This document shows, piece after piece, positions 55,876-64,000 of a DNA stretch of 64,000 nucleotides (positions are counted from its first letter, which is position 1; every line of letters starts with the position of its first letter). Origin of the DNA: Glutamicibacter sp. JL.03c. GTDB taxonomy: Bacteria; Actinomycetota; Actinomycetes; Actinomycetales; Micrococcaceae. Location: positions 2,108,001 to 2,172,000 of the forward strand of contig NZ_CP107575.1 in NCBI RefSeq assembly GCF_025854375.1, given 5' to 3'. The notes under the pieces were generated by a model. The model saw nothing but the letters and a program-made list of their open reading frames with translations. It made no database searches and was not told where the DNA came from. Both the position numbers and the translations under genes were made by a program.

Positions 55876-56975
55876 AGTGCGACAACCCATTCAGAGTAGA
55901 AGAGTCCCAGTCCGGCGGCCACGAAGAGGCCGGCTAGGATCCAGAAGCGGATAACGACGTTTTCCTCGGACCAGCCCGAGAGCTCGAAGTGGTGCTGCAG
56001 CGGTGCCATCTTGAACACGCGCTTGCCCCCGGAGAGCTTGAAGTAGCCCACCTGGATGATGACCGACAGGGAGATGATCACGAACAGGCCGGCGATGACG
56101 ACCAGCAGCAGCTGCGTGCGCGAAAGGATCGCGAAGGCGGCAACCGCGCCACCGATGGCCAACGAGCCGGTATCGCCCATGAAGATCTTGGCAGGCTTGG
56201 CGTTGAACCACAGGAAGGCAATCAATGCACCGGACAGGGTGGCGCCGAGCAAGGCCAGATCCTGGGGGTCGCGCACCGAGTAGCAGACATCAAGGGAATT
56301 GCTGTTGGAGCATGCCTGGTTCTGCTGCCAGATGCCCATCAGGGTGTAGGCGCCGAAAACCATGATGGAGGCACCGGTGGCCAGGCCATCCAGTCCATCG
56401 GTGAGGTTCACTGCGTTGGTGGTGCCGGTAACGATGAAGTTCGCCCAGATGACGAACAGGATGAGTCCCAGCATTGGCCCGGCGAACGCCAGATCGATAT
56501 TGCTGTCGCGCAGGAAGGAGATCGCGGTGGATCCCGGAGTCAGGCCACGCTCGTCAGGGAACTGGAGTGCCAGCACGGCGAAGCTGATGCCGATGACGGC
56601 CTGCAGGACGATCTTCTGCCAGGCGCGCAGGCCCAGCGAACGCTTCTTGAAGATCTTGATGAAGTCATCAAGGAATCCGACCAATCCCATGCCGCCAAAG
56701 AGCAGCAGGACCAGCAGGCCGGTGGCAGTGATGCCCGAGGAGGAACGTCCCATCAAGGCCAAGACTCCATGGGTCGCGAAGTAGGCGACGAAGACCGCCA
56801 GCACGAAGACGACACCGCCCATGGTGGGGGTGCCTGACTTGACCGCGTGGGAGTTCGGACCGTCATCACGCACGACCTGGCCGTACTGCTTCTTGGTCAG
56901 GAGCTTGATGTAGAGCGGCATGGCCACCATGGTTAGTACAAGGGCAATACCTGCACCCAGGATCAATGCGATCAC
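55872..56975 (-). CDS. mraY: Phospho-N-acetylmuramoyl-pentapeptide transferase
   Basis: Makes lipid I by moving phospho-MurNAc-pentapeptide onto undecaprenyl phosphate. The 367-aa membrane protein has ten helices and the family signatures SGTPTMGGVVF, LVGFLDDFIKI, NLTDGLDGLATG and MGDTGSLAIGG. It starts with GTG and overlaps murF by 4 nt (GTGA). Its own 3' end overlaps murD by 4 nt. Confidence 0.97.
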   Translation of the reverse strand: MIALILGAGIALVLTMVAMPLYIKLLTKKQYGQVVRDDGPNSHAVKSGTPTMGGVVFVLAVFVAYFATHGVLALMGRSSSGITATGLLVLLLFGGMGLVGFLDDFIKIFKKRSLGLRAWQKIVLQAVIGISFAVLALQFPDERGLTPGSTAISFLRDSNIDLAFAGPMLGLILFVIWANFIVTGTTNAVNLTDGLDGLATGASIMVFGAYTLMGIWQQNQACSNSNSLDVCYSVRDPQDLALLGATLSGALIAFLWFNAKPAKIFMGDTGSLAIGGAVAAFAILSRTQLLLVVIAGLFVIISLSVIIQVGYFKLSGGKRVFKMAPLQHHFELSGWSEENVVIRFWILAGLFVAAGLGLFYSEWVVAL

Positions 56976-58429
56976 GCGTCTTCGCCTTCCTTCACGAACG
57001 CTGCGATGTCGTCGCCGAGGAAGCGCAGACCGGCCCCATTAGAGGACTTGAACAAGGCGATGTCGCCTGGCTGGAGTTCCTTTTGCAGCAGGTCGCGGGC
57101 CTCGTCCACGCTCTCCACGTAGAAGGCTTCGTCTCCCCAGCTGCCTTCAAGTACTGCAGAGTTATATGCTGGCTTGGCTCCCCGGCCAACCACAACAAGC
57201 TTCTTGATGTTCATTCGGACGGCCATGCGTCCGAGCAAATCATGCTCGTGGATGCTCTTGTCGCCAAGCTCCAGCATTTCACCCAGGACAGCCCAGGTTC
57301 GGCGGCCAGGTGCACCGTCCTCGCCAAGGCCCAGCTCGGCCAGTGTCACCAGGGCCGCACGCATGGATTCCGGATTGGCGTTGTAGGCGTCGTTGATGAT
57401 GCTCACGCCGTCGGCACGTTCAGTGCGCTCCATGCGCCAACGGCTGTTGGCCTTTTGGCCTTCCAGGCTATCGGCAATGAGCTGCGGGCTGATCTCCAAC
57501 GCATAGGCGGCATTGGCGGCAGCGAGGATGTTGCTGACATGGTGGCGGCCGAGCAGCCCCGAGGTGATCCGCTGGCTGTAGCCGTCGGGGAACTGCAAGG
57601 TCAGCTGCGGCTGGCCGGAGCCATTAACGACGACGTCGCTGGCCCAAACCCCTGCGCGTTCTGGCTTTTGCTCCCCGGAGCCGAAGAAACGGACTTCCGC
57701 GGTGGCGCGCGAGTCCATGCGCGCGACGCGGGAATCCTCCGCGTTCAAAATGGCGATGCCGCTGGCATCGAGCGCCTCGACGAGCTCGCCCTTGGCCTTC
57801 TCGATGTTCTCGACTCCGCCGAATTCCCCGGCGTGCGCGGTGCCCACGCAGAGCACGACGCCAACGTGGGGGTGCACCATGTCGGTGAGGTAGGTCAGGT
57901 GGCCGATTCCGGTCGCGCCCATTTCGATCACGAAGAACTTGGTCTCTTCGGTGGCGTTGAAGACGGTCAGCGGGACGCCGACCTCGCCGTTGTAGGAACC
58001 GATGGGCGAAACCGTCGGTGCCACCCGGGAAAGGATTCCCGCCAAGAGATCCTTGGTGGTGGTTTTACCGGCAGAGCCGGTGATGCCCACGACCTTGGCG
58101 TCGTTTTTGGCTTTGAGGTACTCGACGATGTGCGCTGCGATTTTGCCCATGGCTTCAACAGCGTCGTCGACGATGATGGCAGGGTGCACGTCGCGGTCAT
58201 CGTTATAGGTCTGCCGTTCGGCCAGGGCCAGCACTGCGCCGGCGGCCAGGGCTTTATCGATGAAGGCATGTCCATCGGAAAATTCGCCGGGCTTGGCTAC
58301 AAACAGGCAGCCCGCGGTGACTTCACGGGAATCCGTGGTCACAGAAGTGACCACCGTGTCGGAAGCGGCTCTCGCCGTCGCTTCTCCCCCGGTGATCTTC
58401 AAAAGGTCAGTCAAAGACAGTTCAATCAT
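56972..58429 (-). CDS. murF: UDP-N-acetylmuramoyl-tripeptide--D-alanyl-D-alanine ligase
   Basis: Adds D-Ala-D-Ala to finish the pentapeptide precursor. The 485-aa protein has an N-terminal UDP-binding domain, the P-loop ITGSAGKTTTKDL (near 116), and the C-terminal NDAYNANPESMRAAL. Length is normal. It lies 50 nt downstream of murE and its end overlaps mraY. Confidence 0.96.
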   Translation of the reverse strand: MIELSLTDLLKITGGEATARAASDTVVTSVTTDSREVTAGCLFVAKPGEFSDGHAFIDKALAAGAVLALAERQTYNDDRDVHPAIIVDDAVEAMGKIAAHIVEYLKAKNDAKVVGITGSAGKTTTKDLLAGILSRVAPTVSPIGSYNGEVGVPLTVFNATEETKFFVIEMGATGIGHLTYLTDMVHPHVGVVLCVGTAHAGEFGGVENIEKAKGELVEALDASGIAILNAEDSRVARMDSRATAEVRFFGSGEQKPERAGVWASDVVVNGSGQPQLTLQFPDGYSQRITSGLLGRHHVSNILAAANAAYALEISPQLIADSLEGQKANSRWRMERTERADGVSIINDAYNANPESMRAALVTLAELGLGEDGAPGRRTWAVLGEMLELGDKSIHEHDLLGRMAVRMNIKKLVVVGRGAKPAYNSAVLEGSWGDEAFYVESVDEARDLLQKELQPGDIALFKSSNGAGLRFLGDDIAAFVKEGEDA

Positions 58430-58479
58430 GGCATTAAGGACTTTACACTTGAGCGGTGGTGATCGTGGTCTTGTGCCGT

Positions 58480-60072
58480 CTAGGAATTGGTCACAAATCC
58501 ATGAAGTTTTAGGGCATTGGCTAGTTCCACACGATCGTCGAGTTCGACATCAATTCCCGCAACGTCTTGGCTGACTTCATGTCCGCGGCCCGCAACCAGG
58601 ATCGCATCATTCAACTGCGCTAAACTCACAGCGAATTCCACGGCTTTGGCGCGTGGCGCGATGTTGAATAGCTGGGTATCGGGCCGTTCAGCGTCGATCA
58701 CTCCCTGTGCGCCGGCGGCAACTTGTTCGCGGATCGGTCCAGGGGCTTCGCCATGCGGGTCATCGTCGGTGACAATCACGATATCTGCATGGCGTGCGGC
58801 TACCGCACCCATATCAGGGCGCTTGGTCTTGTCACGTTCGCCGGTAGCCCCGAAGACCACGATCCGGCGCCCCTCGGCACCCGGGCGGATGGAATCCAGC
58901 GCCTTGGCCAGCGCATCGGAGTTATGGGCGAAATCGACGACGGCAACCGGCGACTGGGCTACCACCTGCATGCGTCCCGGAACAGCGACAGACAATGGGT
59001 CTTTGGCATCGAGGGCCGCTTGCAATGCTTGGAGTTCTACGCCGCTGGCAAGCACCATGATCGTGGCCAACGCGGCGTTGGCCACGTTGAACCTGCCCGG
59101 CAGTGCCGTTCGGGTGCGCAGCGCCCGCCCATCGCGGTTCAGCAGCGTGAAGCTGTGGCCGAGCCCGGAGTGCGCCAAATCGGTGACACGCCAGTCGGCT
59201 AATTCATTGTTCTCGTCCAGGCTCAGCGACTGGGTGGGGATCTGCGCATGCTCGGCGAGGCGAGCGCCATAGGGGTCATCGACCACGACGACGGCGCATT
59301 GGCTGTGTTCCGCGGTGAACAGCTGCGCCTTGGTCTGGAAGTAGTCTTCCATGGTCCCGTGCAGGTCCAAGTGGTCCTGGGTCAGGTTGGTGTAGCCGGA
59401 GACTTTGAAGTCCAGGGCATCAACGCGTCCGTAGCTCAGGGAATGGCTGGAGACCTCCATGGCCACAGAATTCACATCTTGTTGCGCCATGCGCGCAAGG
59501 ACTCCGTGGAGCTGGGTGGATTCCGGCGTGGTCAATACGCTCGGGATGATCTGCCCGCGTGCTGACATCTCGATCGTGCCGATCAAGCCGGTTTCTTCTC
59601 CGATCGCTTCGAGAATCGCACGAATCATGAAAGTCGTGGTGGTCTTGCCGTTGGTTCCGGTGACGGCAAACAGCTGCGGGCTGCGCTGATCAGTGCCATA
59701 GACCGTCTGCGCGACCTGGGCTGCGGCCTTGCGGACATCGGCCACGACTGCCACCGGGATTGAGAGTTCTTCAGGGAGGAAGTCCAAGCCAGCGGTGTCA
59801 GTGATGATGGCAAGGGCACCATTGGAAATCGCGGTGTCCACGAACTCGGCCCCGTGCCGCTTGGCGCCAGAGATGCCCAGGAAGACATCGCCGGGCTGGA
59901 TGACCTGCGGGTTCAAGCTGACGCCGAGGATCTGCGGAGTCGCGTTGAATTGTGTTCCAGTTCGCACGGCACCAACCGCGCCGCATACCTGATCGAAACC
60001 CACACCGGCCAAATTCTCTGGACGAAGGTACCGTTCCAACTCACGTGGGGTTCCGGGATTCTGGGCTACCAA
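58480..60072 (-). CDS. murE: UDP-MurNAc-tripeptide synthetase (predicted L-lysine adding)
   Basis: Adds the third amino acid of the peptidoglycan stem. The 530-aa protein has the N-terminal UDP-binding domain, the P-loop VTGTNGKTTTTFM near 140 and the C-terminal ligase domain. At residues 437-440 it reads DDPH, where meso-diaminopimelate enzymes have DNPR with an Arg that binds the side-chain carboxylate. That predicts another substrate, most likely L-Lys as in Micrococcaceae. The start is TTG at 60072, overlapping ftsI by 7 nt, with weak AAGAAA upstream; the exact start is uncertain. Confidence 0.93.
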   Translation of the reverse strand: MVAQNPGTPRELERYLRPENLAGVGFDQVCGAVGAVRTGTQFNATPQILGVSLNPQVIQPGDVFLGISGAKRHGAEFVDTAISNGALAIITDTAGLDFLPEELSIPVAVVADVRKAAAQVAQTVYGTDQRSPQLFAVTGTNGKTTTTFMIRAILEAIGEETGLIGTIEMSARGQIIPSVLTTPESTQLHGVLARMAQQDVNSVAMEVSSHSLSYGRVDALDFKVSGYTNLTQDHLDLHGTMEDYFQTKAQLFTAEHSQCAVVVVDDPYGARLAEHAQIPTQSLSLDENNELADWRVTDLAHSGLGHSFTLLNRDGRALRTRTALPGRFNVANAALATIMVLASGVELQALQAALDAKDPLSVAVPGRMQVVAQSPVAVVDFAHNSDALAKALDSIRPGAEGRRIVVFGATGERDKTKRPDMGAVAARHADIVIVTDDDPHGEAPGPIREQVAAGAQGVIDAERPDTQLFNIAPRAKAVEFAVSLAQLNDAILVAGRGHEVSQDVAGIDVELDDRVELANALKLHGFVTNS

Positions 60073-61883
60073 GATTTCTTTTGTTCCTTACCTACAAAGA
60101 CGTCATACGCCTCTGACTTTGTTGTGCTCGGAGGCACATTGAATGTGTTGAGCGTATGGCTCATCACGTCGGTAAACGTGTCAGCTACCGAGAAGTCCTT
60201 CCAGTTGCCCTTTGGACGGTACATCGTCGCCACAACAACGAACTGCGGATCTTCCAATGGAGCTACACCTGCAAATGAATAAGTATAGCCGTCGTAGCCC
60301 TTGGCGCTGGCGGCCTGGCCGGTACCGGTCTTGCCACCGACACGGTATCCGGGGATGGCTTCCTTGTAACCGGTGCCGTAGTCGACCACGGATTCCATGA
60401 TCTTCAGCATTTCCTTGGAGGTGGATTCCTTGATCACGCGCTTCTTTTCAGGATCGGGGATTTTTGTCACCGATCCGTCCTCGTTCCGATAGCCTTCGAT
60501 CAGGCTTGGCGAGAGGCGAACGCCGCCGTTGGCGATGGTTTGGAAGATGGACGCGGTGTGCAGCACGGTCTGCGAATAGCCCTGGCCGAACATGGTGGTG
60601 TACTGCTGGCGGCGATCCCAATTTGCGGGTTTCGCCAGCTGGCCGGCGCTGGCGCCATTTAGGCCCACCTGGATGGGAGTGCCCAGGCCGAAGGCCCTCA
60701 TGTAGTCGTAGCGGGTCTGCTTGCTCATCTTATTGCCTACCATCACCGTACCGGTGTTGTAGGAGCGGGCGAAGATGCCGGCCACGGTCATATCGTAGGT
60801 GGAGTGTTCCAAGGAGTCGTTGATGGTTTCCTTGGTGAAAGTCTTCTTGTTCGGAACAGTGAACTCGTCCGTGGCCTTCACGACGCCCTGGTCGAGGGCG
60901 GCCGCGAAGATCGGGGCCTTGCCGGTCGAGCCTGGTTCGAAGGCACGAGTGATCGACGTTGAGCGCCGGAACTCCGGTGCGGTGGCGCCGGGGTCGTTGG
61001 GGTCCAGCTCAGCGGAGTCGCCAATGGCCAGGATCTTGCCGGTCTTGACCTCCTCGACAACCACGGAGACCCACTCGGCGTTGAATTGGGCCTGCTTCTT
61101 TTCTGCAGCACGCTGGGCGACGTAGTTGATGTCAGAGTCGATGGTCAGCAGAACGTCCTGTCCGTTGACCGCCGGAGTTTCTTCGACTTCGGTCACCGGA
61201 ATACGCACGCCGTCCGCGCTGATTTCGTATTTGCGGCTGCCTGCGGTACCTGCCAGGTGGTCTTCCTGGCTGAGCTCGAGGCCTTCGGCGCCGACCACGG
61301 AGGTTTGATCTTCGGAGTTCCGGACGAAGCCAAGCAGCGGGCCGGCGATCACGCCTTGAGGGTACTGGCGTTCGCTGCGCAGCAGGGATGAGAGCCGAGG
61401 AATGCCAATTTCACGGACTTCGTTGCGCACTTCTGGTGTCACGCTCTTGGCGATGACAACGTAGCCTTTGGGCTTGGCATCGTCCTGCGGGCGCACCTTG
61501 GTGGCGAGCTCGTTAGGATCCTGGTCAAGCGCGTCGGCGAGTTCCTGGATGGCTTGGTCCCAGCTGATGCGCTCATGGCCGTTGGAGCCGTCACGCTTGG
61601 CACGACGGATATCATCGTCCTGCTCACGCTGGTCGATGACCAGATCATAGCGGTCGACGGATACCGCCAGAATGGTTCCATTGCGGTCTTCGATCGAGCC
61701 GCGTGTTGGAGCGATGACTTCTTCGCGTTCACGATTCTGCTGGGCCGCATTGGCTACCGTTGCCGCGTTGATGCCCTGAACCCAGACGAGCCGGGCCAGG
61801 ATGATCACCAACAGGGTTACTGAGAGAATCAGTACGAAGCGCATCCGCTTTTTCGCAGTGTCGATTGCCGTCGAGCTCACCAT
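60066..61883 (-). CDS. ftsI: Division-specific transpeptidase (penicillin-binding protein FtsI/PBP3)
   Basis: Crosslinks septal peptidoglycan together with FtsW. The 605-aa class B PBP has a short cytosolic start, one TM helix (about 14-36), a PBP dimer domain and the transpeptidase domain. Active-site motifs are SxxK in EPGSTGKAP (near 317), SYN in ARSYNTG (near 374) and KTG in GGKTGTGQA (near 518). No PASTA domains. GAGGGAAAG lies upstream of the ATG. Confidence 0.96.
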   Translation of the reverse strand: MVSSTAIDTAKKRMRFVLILSVTLLVIILARLVWVQGINAATVANAAQQNREREEVIAPTRGSIEDRNGTILAVSVDRYDLVIDQREQDDDIRRAKRDGSNGHERISWDQAIQELADALDQDPNELATKVRPQDDAKPKGYVVIAKSVTPEVRNEVREIGIPRLSSLLRSERQYPQGVIAGPLLGFVRNSEDQTSVVGAEGLELSQEDHLAGTAGSRKYEISADGVRIPVTEVEETPAVNGQDVLLTIDSDINYVAQRAAEKKQAQFNAEWVSVVVEEVKTGKILAIGDSAELDPNDPGATAPEFRRSTSITRAFEPGSTGKAPIFAAALDQGVVKATDEFTVPNKKTFTKETINDSLEHSTYDMTVAGIFARSYNTGTVMVGNKMSKQTRYDYMRAFGLGTPIQVGLNGASAGQLAKPANWDRRQQYTTMFGQGYSQTVLHTASIFQTIANGGVRLSPSLIEGYRNEDGSVTKIPDPEKKRVIKESTSKEMLKIMESVVDYGTGYKEAIPGYRVGGKTGTGQAASAKGYDGYTYSFAGVAPLEDPQFVVVATMYRPKGNWKDFSVADTFTDVMSHTLNTFNVPPSTTKSEAYDVFVGKEQKKSW

Positions 61884-61953
61884 GAACCTAACTTTCCCTC
61901 AACGTGGTTTCCAGCAGTATCAGCTAGCTCAGATCTAGCTTAGAAAGGTCTTG

Positions 61954-62733
61954 CTAATTTGCTGGGGATTTGGTGCTTGGCGCCGGGATCGTGCCGCCGT
62001 TAAGTTCCGAGTCTTGGAAGATCGGGCGACCGTCTTCAGAGACCTCACGCTCGCTCTTTGCGGGCTTCACTTCGCCTTCCTTCGATTCCTGGGAAGATTC
62101 AGTCTTATTCTCGGCATCGTTTGAGGTCTTGCCCACAGTAGTCTTCGGGGTCGACGACTTTTCGGTATCAGCCTTCTGCTGGGTGCCCTCGCCTTCGCTG
62201 ACGCTATCACCGGGCAATGGCAGGGTTCCGTATTCCTGCTTGCTGTCCTTGGCCTTGACAGCGTCTTCGGCTTCCTGGGTCACCTTGCCGTCGGAAAGGC
62301 TGATCAAGCCAGGAGCACCGGGGGAAACCAGGCCAAGATCCTTGGCTTTGGCAGCCAGCGCCTGGGGGGCAGCCAATGACTGTGCCTCCTTGAGCAAAGA
62401 CTGGTTCTCCTGGGACAGCGCGCGTTCCTGATTGCGCAGCGAAACGATGTCGTACTGGCGCTGGGCGACCGACGTGTTGAGCAGTACCAGGGTCACGATG
62501 ACGCTGAAGGCCAGCAGTACCAGGATCGCCGACATGGTGACCATGGAGCGGCGGTTTGTTGCCTTGATCCGAGGGACCAAGGACAGGGTTACTCGCTGGC
62601 GGGATTCGCCTTTGGGCAGTTCGCTGGCAAGCACGGGCTCGGGGCGCAAGGCTCGTGCAGCGCTGCCGTCGACAACTGGCTGGTTGTTCACGGCTGCAAT
62701 CTTCTGCACGCGGCGCGGGGCTCGTTGGCTCAT
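61954..62733 (-). CDS. ftsL: FtsL-like septum formation protein
   Basis: A bitopic membrane protein in the FtsL position (259 aa). A basic cytosolic N-terminus (about 1-63) is followed by one TM helix (about 64-86). A short periplasmic coiled coil (QYDIVSLRNQERALSQENQSL, read over 93-113) ends in AKDLGLVSPGAPGLISL, a typical FtsL end. The extra C-terminal tail of about 110 residues is charged and low in complexity, which is unusual in length. The ATG lies one nt after the rsmH stop codon. Confidence 0.85.
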   Translation of the reverse strand: MSQRAPRRVQKIAAVNNQPVVDGSAARALRPEPVLASELPKGESRQRVTLSLVPRIKATNRRSMVTMSAILVLLAFSVIVTLVLLNTSVAQRQYDIVSLRNQERALSQENQSLLKEAQSLAAPQALAAKAKDLGLVSPGAPGLISLSDGKVTQEAEDAVKAKDSKQEYGTLPLPGDSVSEGEGTQQKADTEKSSTPKTTVGKTSNDAENKTESSQESKEGEVKPAKSEREVSEDGRPIFQDSELNGGTIPAPSTKSPAN

Positions 62734-62734
62734 C

Positions 62735-63727
62735 CTAGCTCCTCTTCAACACTCGCTCCACAGCTCGCAAACGAGCTGAGGCTGCACGGGAATTTTCGGC
62801 AATTTCCTGTTCGCTTGGCTTTTCAGTGCCCTTGGTCAGGACCTTGTATTCAGCCTTATGTTCTTCCAGCTCCACTGGGAATCCCGGAGGTGCCGAAGAG
62901 GTTGCACCCTGCACGAAGTGCCTCTTGGTGATCTTGTCTTCCAAAGAGTGGTAGCTCATGACGACGACCCGACCACCGACGTTCAAAGCCCCCATGGCCG
63001 CAGGAATCGCGCGCTCAAGCACGTCGAGTTCCTCGTTGACCGCAATGCGCAGGGCCTGGAAGGTGCGTTTTGCTGGGTGGCCGCCATTTCGAGCGGCTGC
63101 CGCTGGGACTACACGTCGAATAATTTCCACCAGTCCTGCGGTGGTCGTGATTCGTTCTTGTGCTCGGGCTTCGACGATGGCGGTTGAGATTCGTCCTGCG
63201 AACTTTTCTTCGCCCCATTGGCGGATGATCCGCAACAAGTCGTCGCGCTCCAGGTCATTGACCAGATCTTCGGCGGTTGGACCCACTGAAGTGTCCATGC
63301 GCATGTCCAATGGAGCGTCGTAGGAATATGCGAATCCACGTTCTCTCTCGTCAAGCTGCAAGGACGAGACACCGAGGTCGAACAGCACTCCGTCGACACC
63401 GGGGAATCCGAGGTCTTCAACTACATCGGCGATTTCGTCGTAGACAGCGTGAACCAAATCGATGCGTTCCTCGAATGGCTCCAGGCGTGCGCCGGCAAGC
63501 TCATGAGCTTGTTCGTCGCGATCGAGGCCGATGAGGTGAAGGTTGTCGAAACGCTGAAGAATGGCTTCTGAGTGTCCGCCCATTCCAAGGGTGCAGTCCA
63601 CCACGATTGCCCGACGGCCTTCAGCATTTGCACGCTCGATACCTGGTGCGAGGAGATTGACGCAACGGTCCAGAAGTACTGGAACGTGGCGTTCGGATGC
63701 TGGTCGCTGGGAATCCTGATTTGGCAC
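62735..63727 (-). CDS. rsmH: 16S rRNA (cytosine(1402)-N(4))-methyltransferase
   Basis: Methylates C1402 of 16S rRNA. The 330-aa protein has [13 protein letters not shown], the SAM motif [15 protein letters not shown] (near 43), [14 protein letters not shown] and the conserved [15 protein letters not shown]. The start at 63727 (GTG) has AAGGGGG 4-5 nt upstream; the TTG 51 nt earlier has no good site. It is the second gene of the dcw cluster after mraZ, and the leader in between may hold an mraW RNA. Confidence 0.95.
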   Translation of the reverse strand: MPNQDSQRPASERHVPVLLDRCVNLLAPGIERANAEGRRAIVVDCTLGMGGHSEAILQRFDNLHLIGLDRDEQAHELAGARLEPFEERIDLVHAVYDEIADVVEDLGFPGVDGVLFDLGVSSLQLDERERGFAYSYDAPLDMRMDTSVGPTAEDLVNDLERDDLLRIIRQWGEEKFAGRISTAIVEARAQERITTTAGLVEIIRRVVPAAAARNGGHPAKRTFQALRIAVNEELDVLERAIPAAMGALNVGGRVVVMSYHSLEDKITKRHFVQGATSSAPPGFPVELEEHKAEYKVLTKGTEKPSEQEIAENSRAASARLRAVERVLKRS

Positions 63728-63796
63728 TGCGCCCCCTTTCGCTGTTCGATCTGTTGTTGAGATCAGATCCCCCTCCAACCAAGAGGTGGTCCGCCC

Positions 63797-63822
63797 TCTG
63801 GCTCCGGGGAAGTGAAGCCAGA
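63797..63822 (-). ncRNA. Candidate mraW RNA motif upstream of rsmH (mraW)
   Basis: On the minus strand a perfect 7-bp stem, TCTGGCT with AGCCAGA, closes a loop containing CTTCCCCGG. From memory, the actinobacterial mraW RNA motif lies upstream of mraW (rsmH) and has a hairpin with a conserved pyrimidine-rich loop of this kind. It sits 70 nt before the rsmH start codon. I cannot run a covariance model, so the call is tentative. Confidence 0.45.
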
Positions 63823-63898
63823 TGATGTTCCCCGCTAGGTGGCTGGAGATCTCATCCCAACATCATGTGTTTTCGGTTTAAACCTCGGTCTGACGACC

Positions 63899-64000
63899 TC
63901 AGTCCTCATCAGTATCTGAGAAAACGTCCTCTTGTTCGTCCAAATACTGCTGCCAAGCGTCCGTGTCCCAGATTTCGATGCGATTACCTGCACCAATGAC
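63899..64000 (-). CDS. mraZ: Transcriptional regulator MraZ, C-terminal part (cut by window edge)
   Basis: The last 33 codons of a gene running off the right edge. The translation [12 protein letters not shown], then [15 protein letters not shown], matches the C-terminal end of MraZ, the DNA-binding regulator that opens dcw clusters. The 171-bp gap to rsmH holds no gene. The N-terminal part and the MraZ operator lie outside the window. Confidence 0.88.
   Translation of the reverse strand, partial: VIGAGNRIEIWDTDAWQQYLDEQEDVFSDTDED

Noticed and set aside
56966-58462. 498-codon plus-strand frame across murF
   Set aside because: Antisense shadow; murF has all its motifs on the minus strand.
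101-64000. Mobile elements, CRISPR or prophage
   Set aside because: No transposase, integrase, direct-repeat array or phage gene was seen; composition is even across the window.

Overview
This 64 kb window looks like a chromosomal core region of a Micrococcaceae actinobacterium. The base composition is moderately GC-rich, lower than in typical Arthrobacter, and a Glutamicibacter/Paeniglutamicibacter-like organism is my best guess. Three things support this: (i) the order E2 acyltransferase - lipB - lipA - DUF4191 - RDD - glnA1 - glnE - glnA2 - panB is the known actinobacterial arrangement (as I recall it from Mycobacterium tuberculosis, Rv2215-Rv2225); (ii) a complete actinobacterial division and cell wall cluster runs into sepF, yggT and divIVA; (iii) MurE carries DDPH where meso-diaminopimelate enzymes have DNPR, which fits the L-Lys peptidoglycan of Micrococcaceae. 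I saw no rRNA, tRNA, CRISPR array, transposase or prophage gene.

Layout. 0.1-12.7 kb: a second type II topoisomerase (ParC-like and ParE-like subunits facing each other) encloses a cytochrome bd operon (cydA-cydB-fused cydDC) and a divergent blaI-blaR pair. Between cydA and blaI lie three copies of one dyad. 12.9-18.2 kb: a small zinc-ribbon protein, the primary sigma factor, a DUF4192 protein, an MFS transporter and a PAC2-family protein. 18.4-28.7 kb: leucyl aminopeptidase, then the lipoate module (E3 lpd, two-lipoyl E2, lipB, lipA) with an unusual membrane Ser/Thr kinase divergent from lipB, then DUF4191 and RDD proteins. 28.8-35.9 kb: nitrogen assimilation, with glnA1 behind a double GlnR-type box, and glnA2-glnE-DUF1990 as an operon. 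35.9-44.8 kb: panB, a mini SPOR-like protein, map, nrdR, hisD, dnaE and rluD. 44.8-64 kb: lspA, divIVA, yggT, sepF, pgeF, ftsZ, ftsQ, murC, murG, ftsW, murD, mraY, murF, murE, ftsI, an ftsL-like gene, rsmH and the 3' end of mraZ, all on the minus strand.

How it works together. The dcw block makes the lipid-linked peptidoglycan precursors (MurC-F, MraY, MurG) and the division machinery (FtsZ, SepF, FtsQ, FtsL, FtsW, FtsI, DivIVA). LipB and LipA install lipoate on the E2, which works with the E3 in central carbon oxidation. GlnE adenylylates GlnA1 but probably not GlnA2. The CydAB oxidase is matured by CydDC and is possibly controlled by BlaI/BlaR.

Most of the window is conserved core genome. 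The points most worth following are regulatory: the shared BlaI-like dyads linking blaIR to cydABDC, the four-part GlnR site, a 22-bp palindrome between the PAC2 gene and pepA, a candidate mraW RNA, and a set of genes that look leaderless (a TANNNT element 6-7 nt before the start codon and no Shine-Dalgarno sequence).
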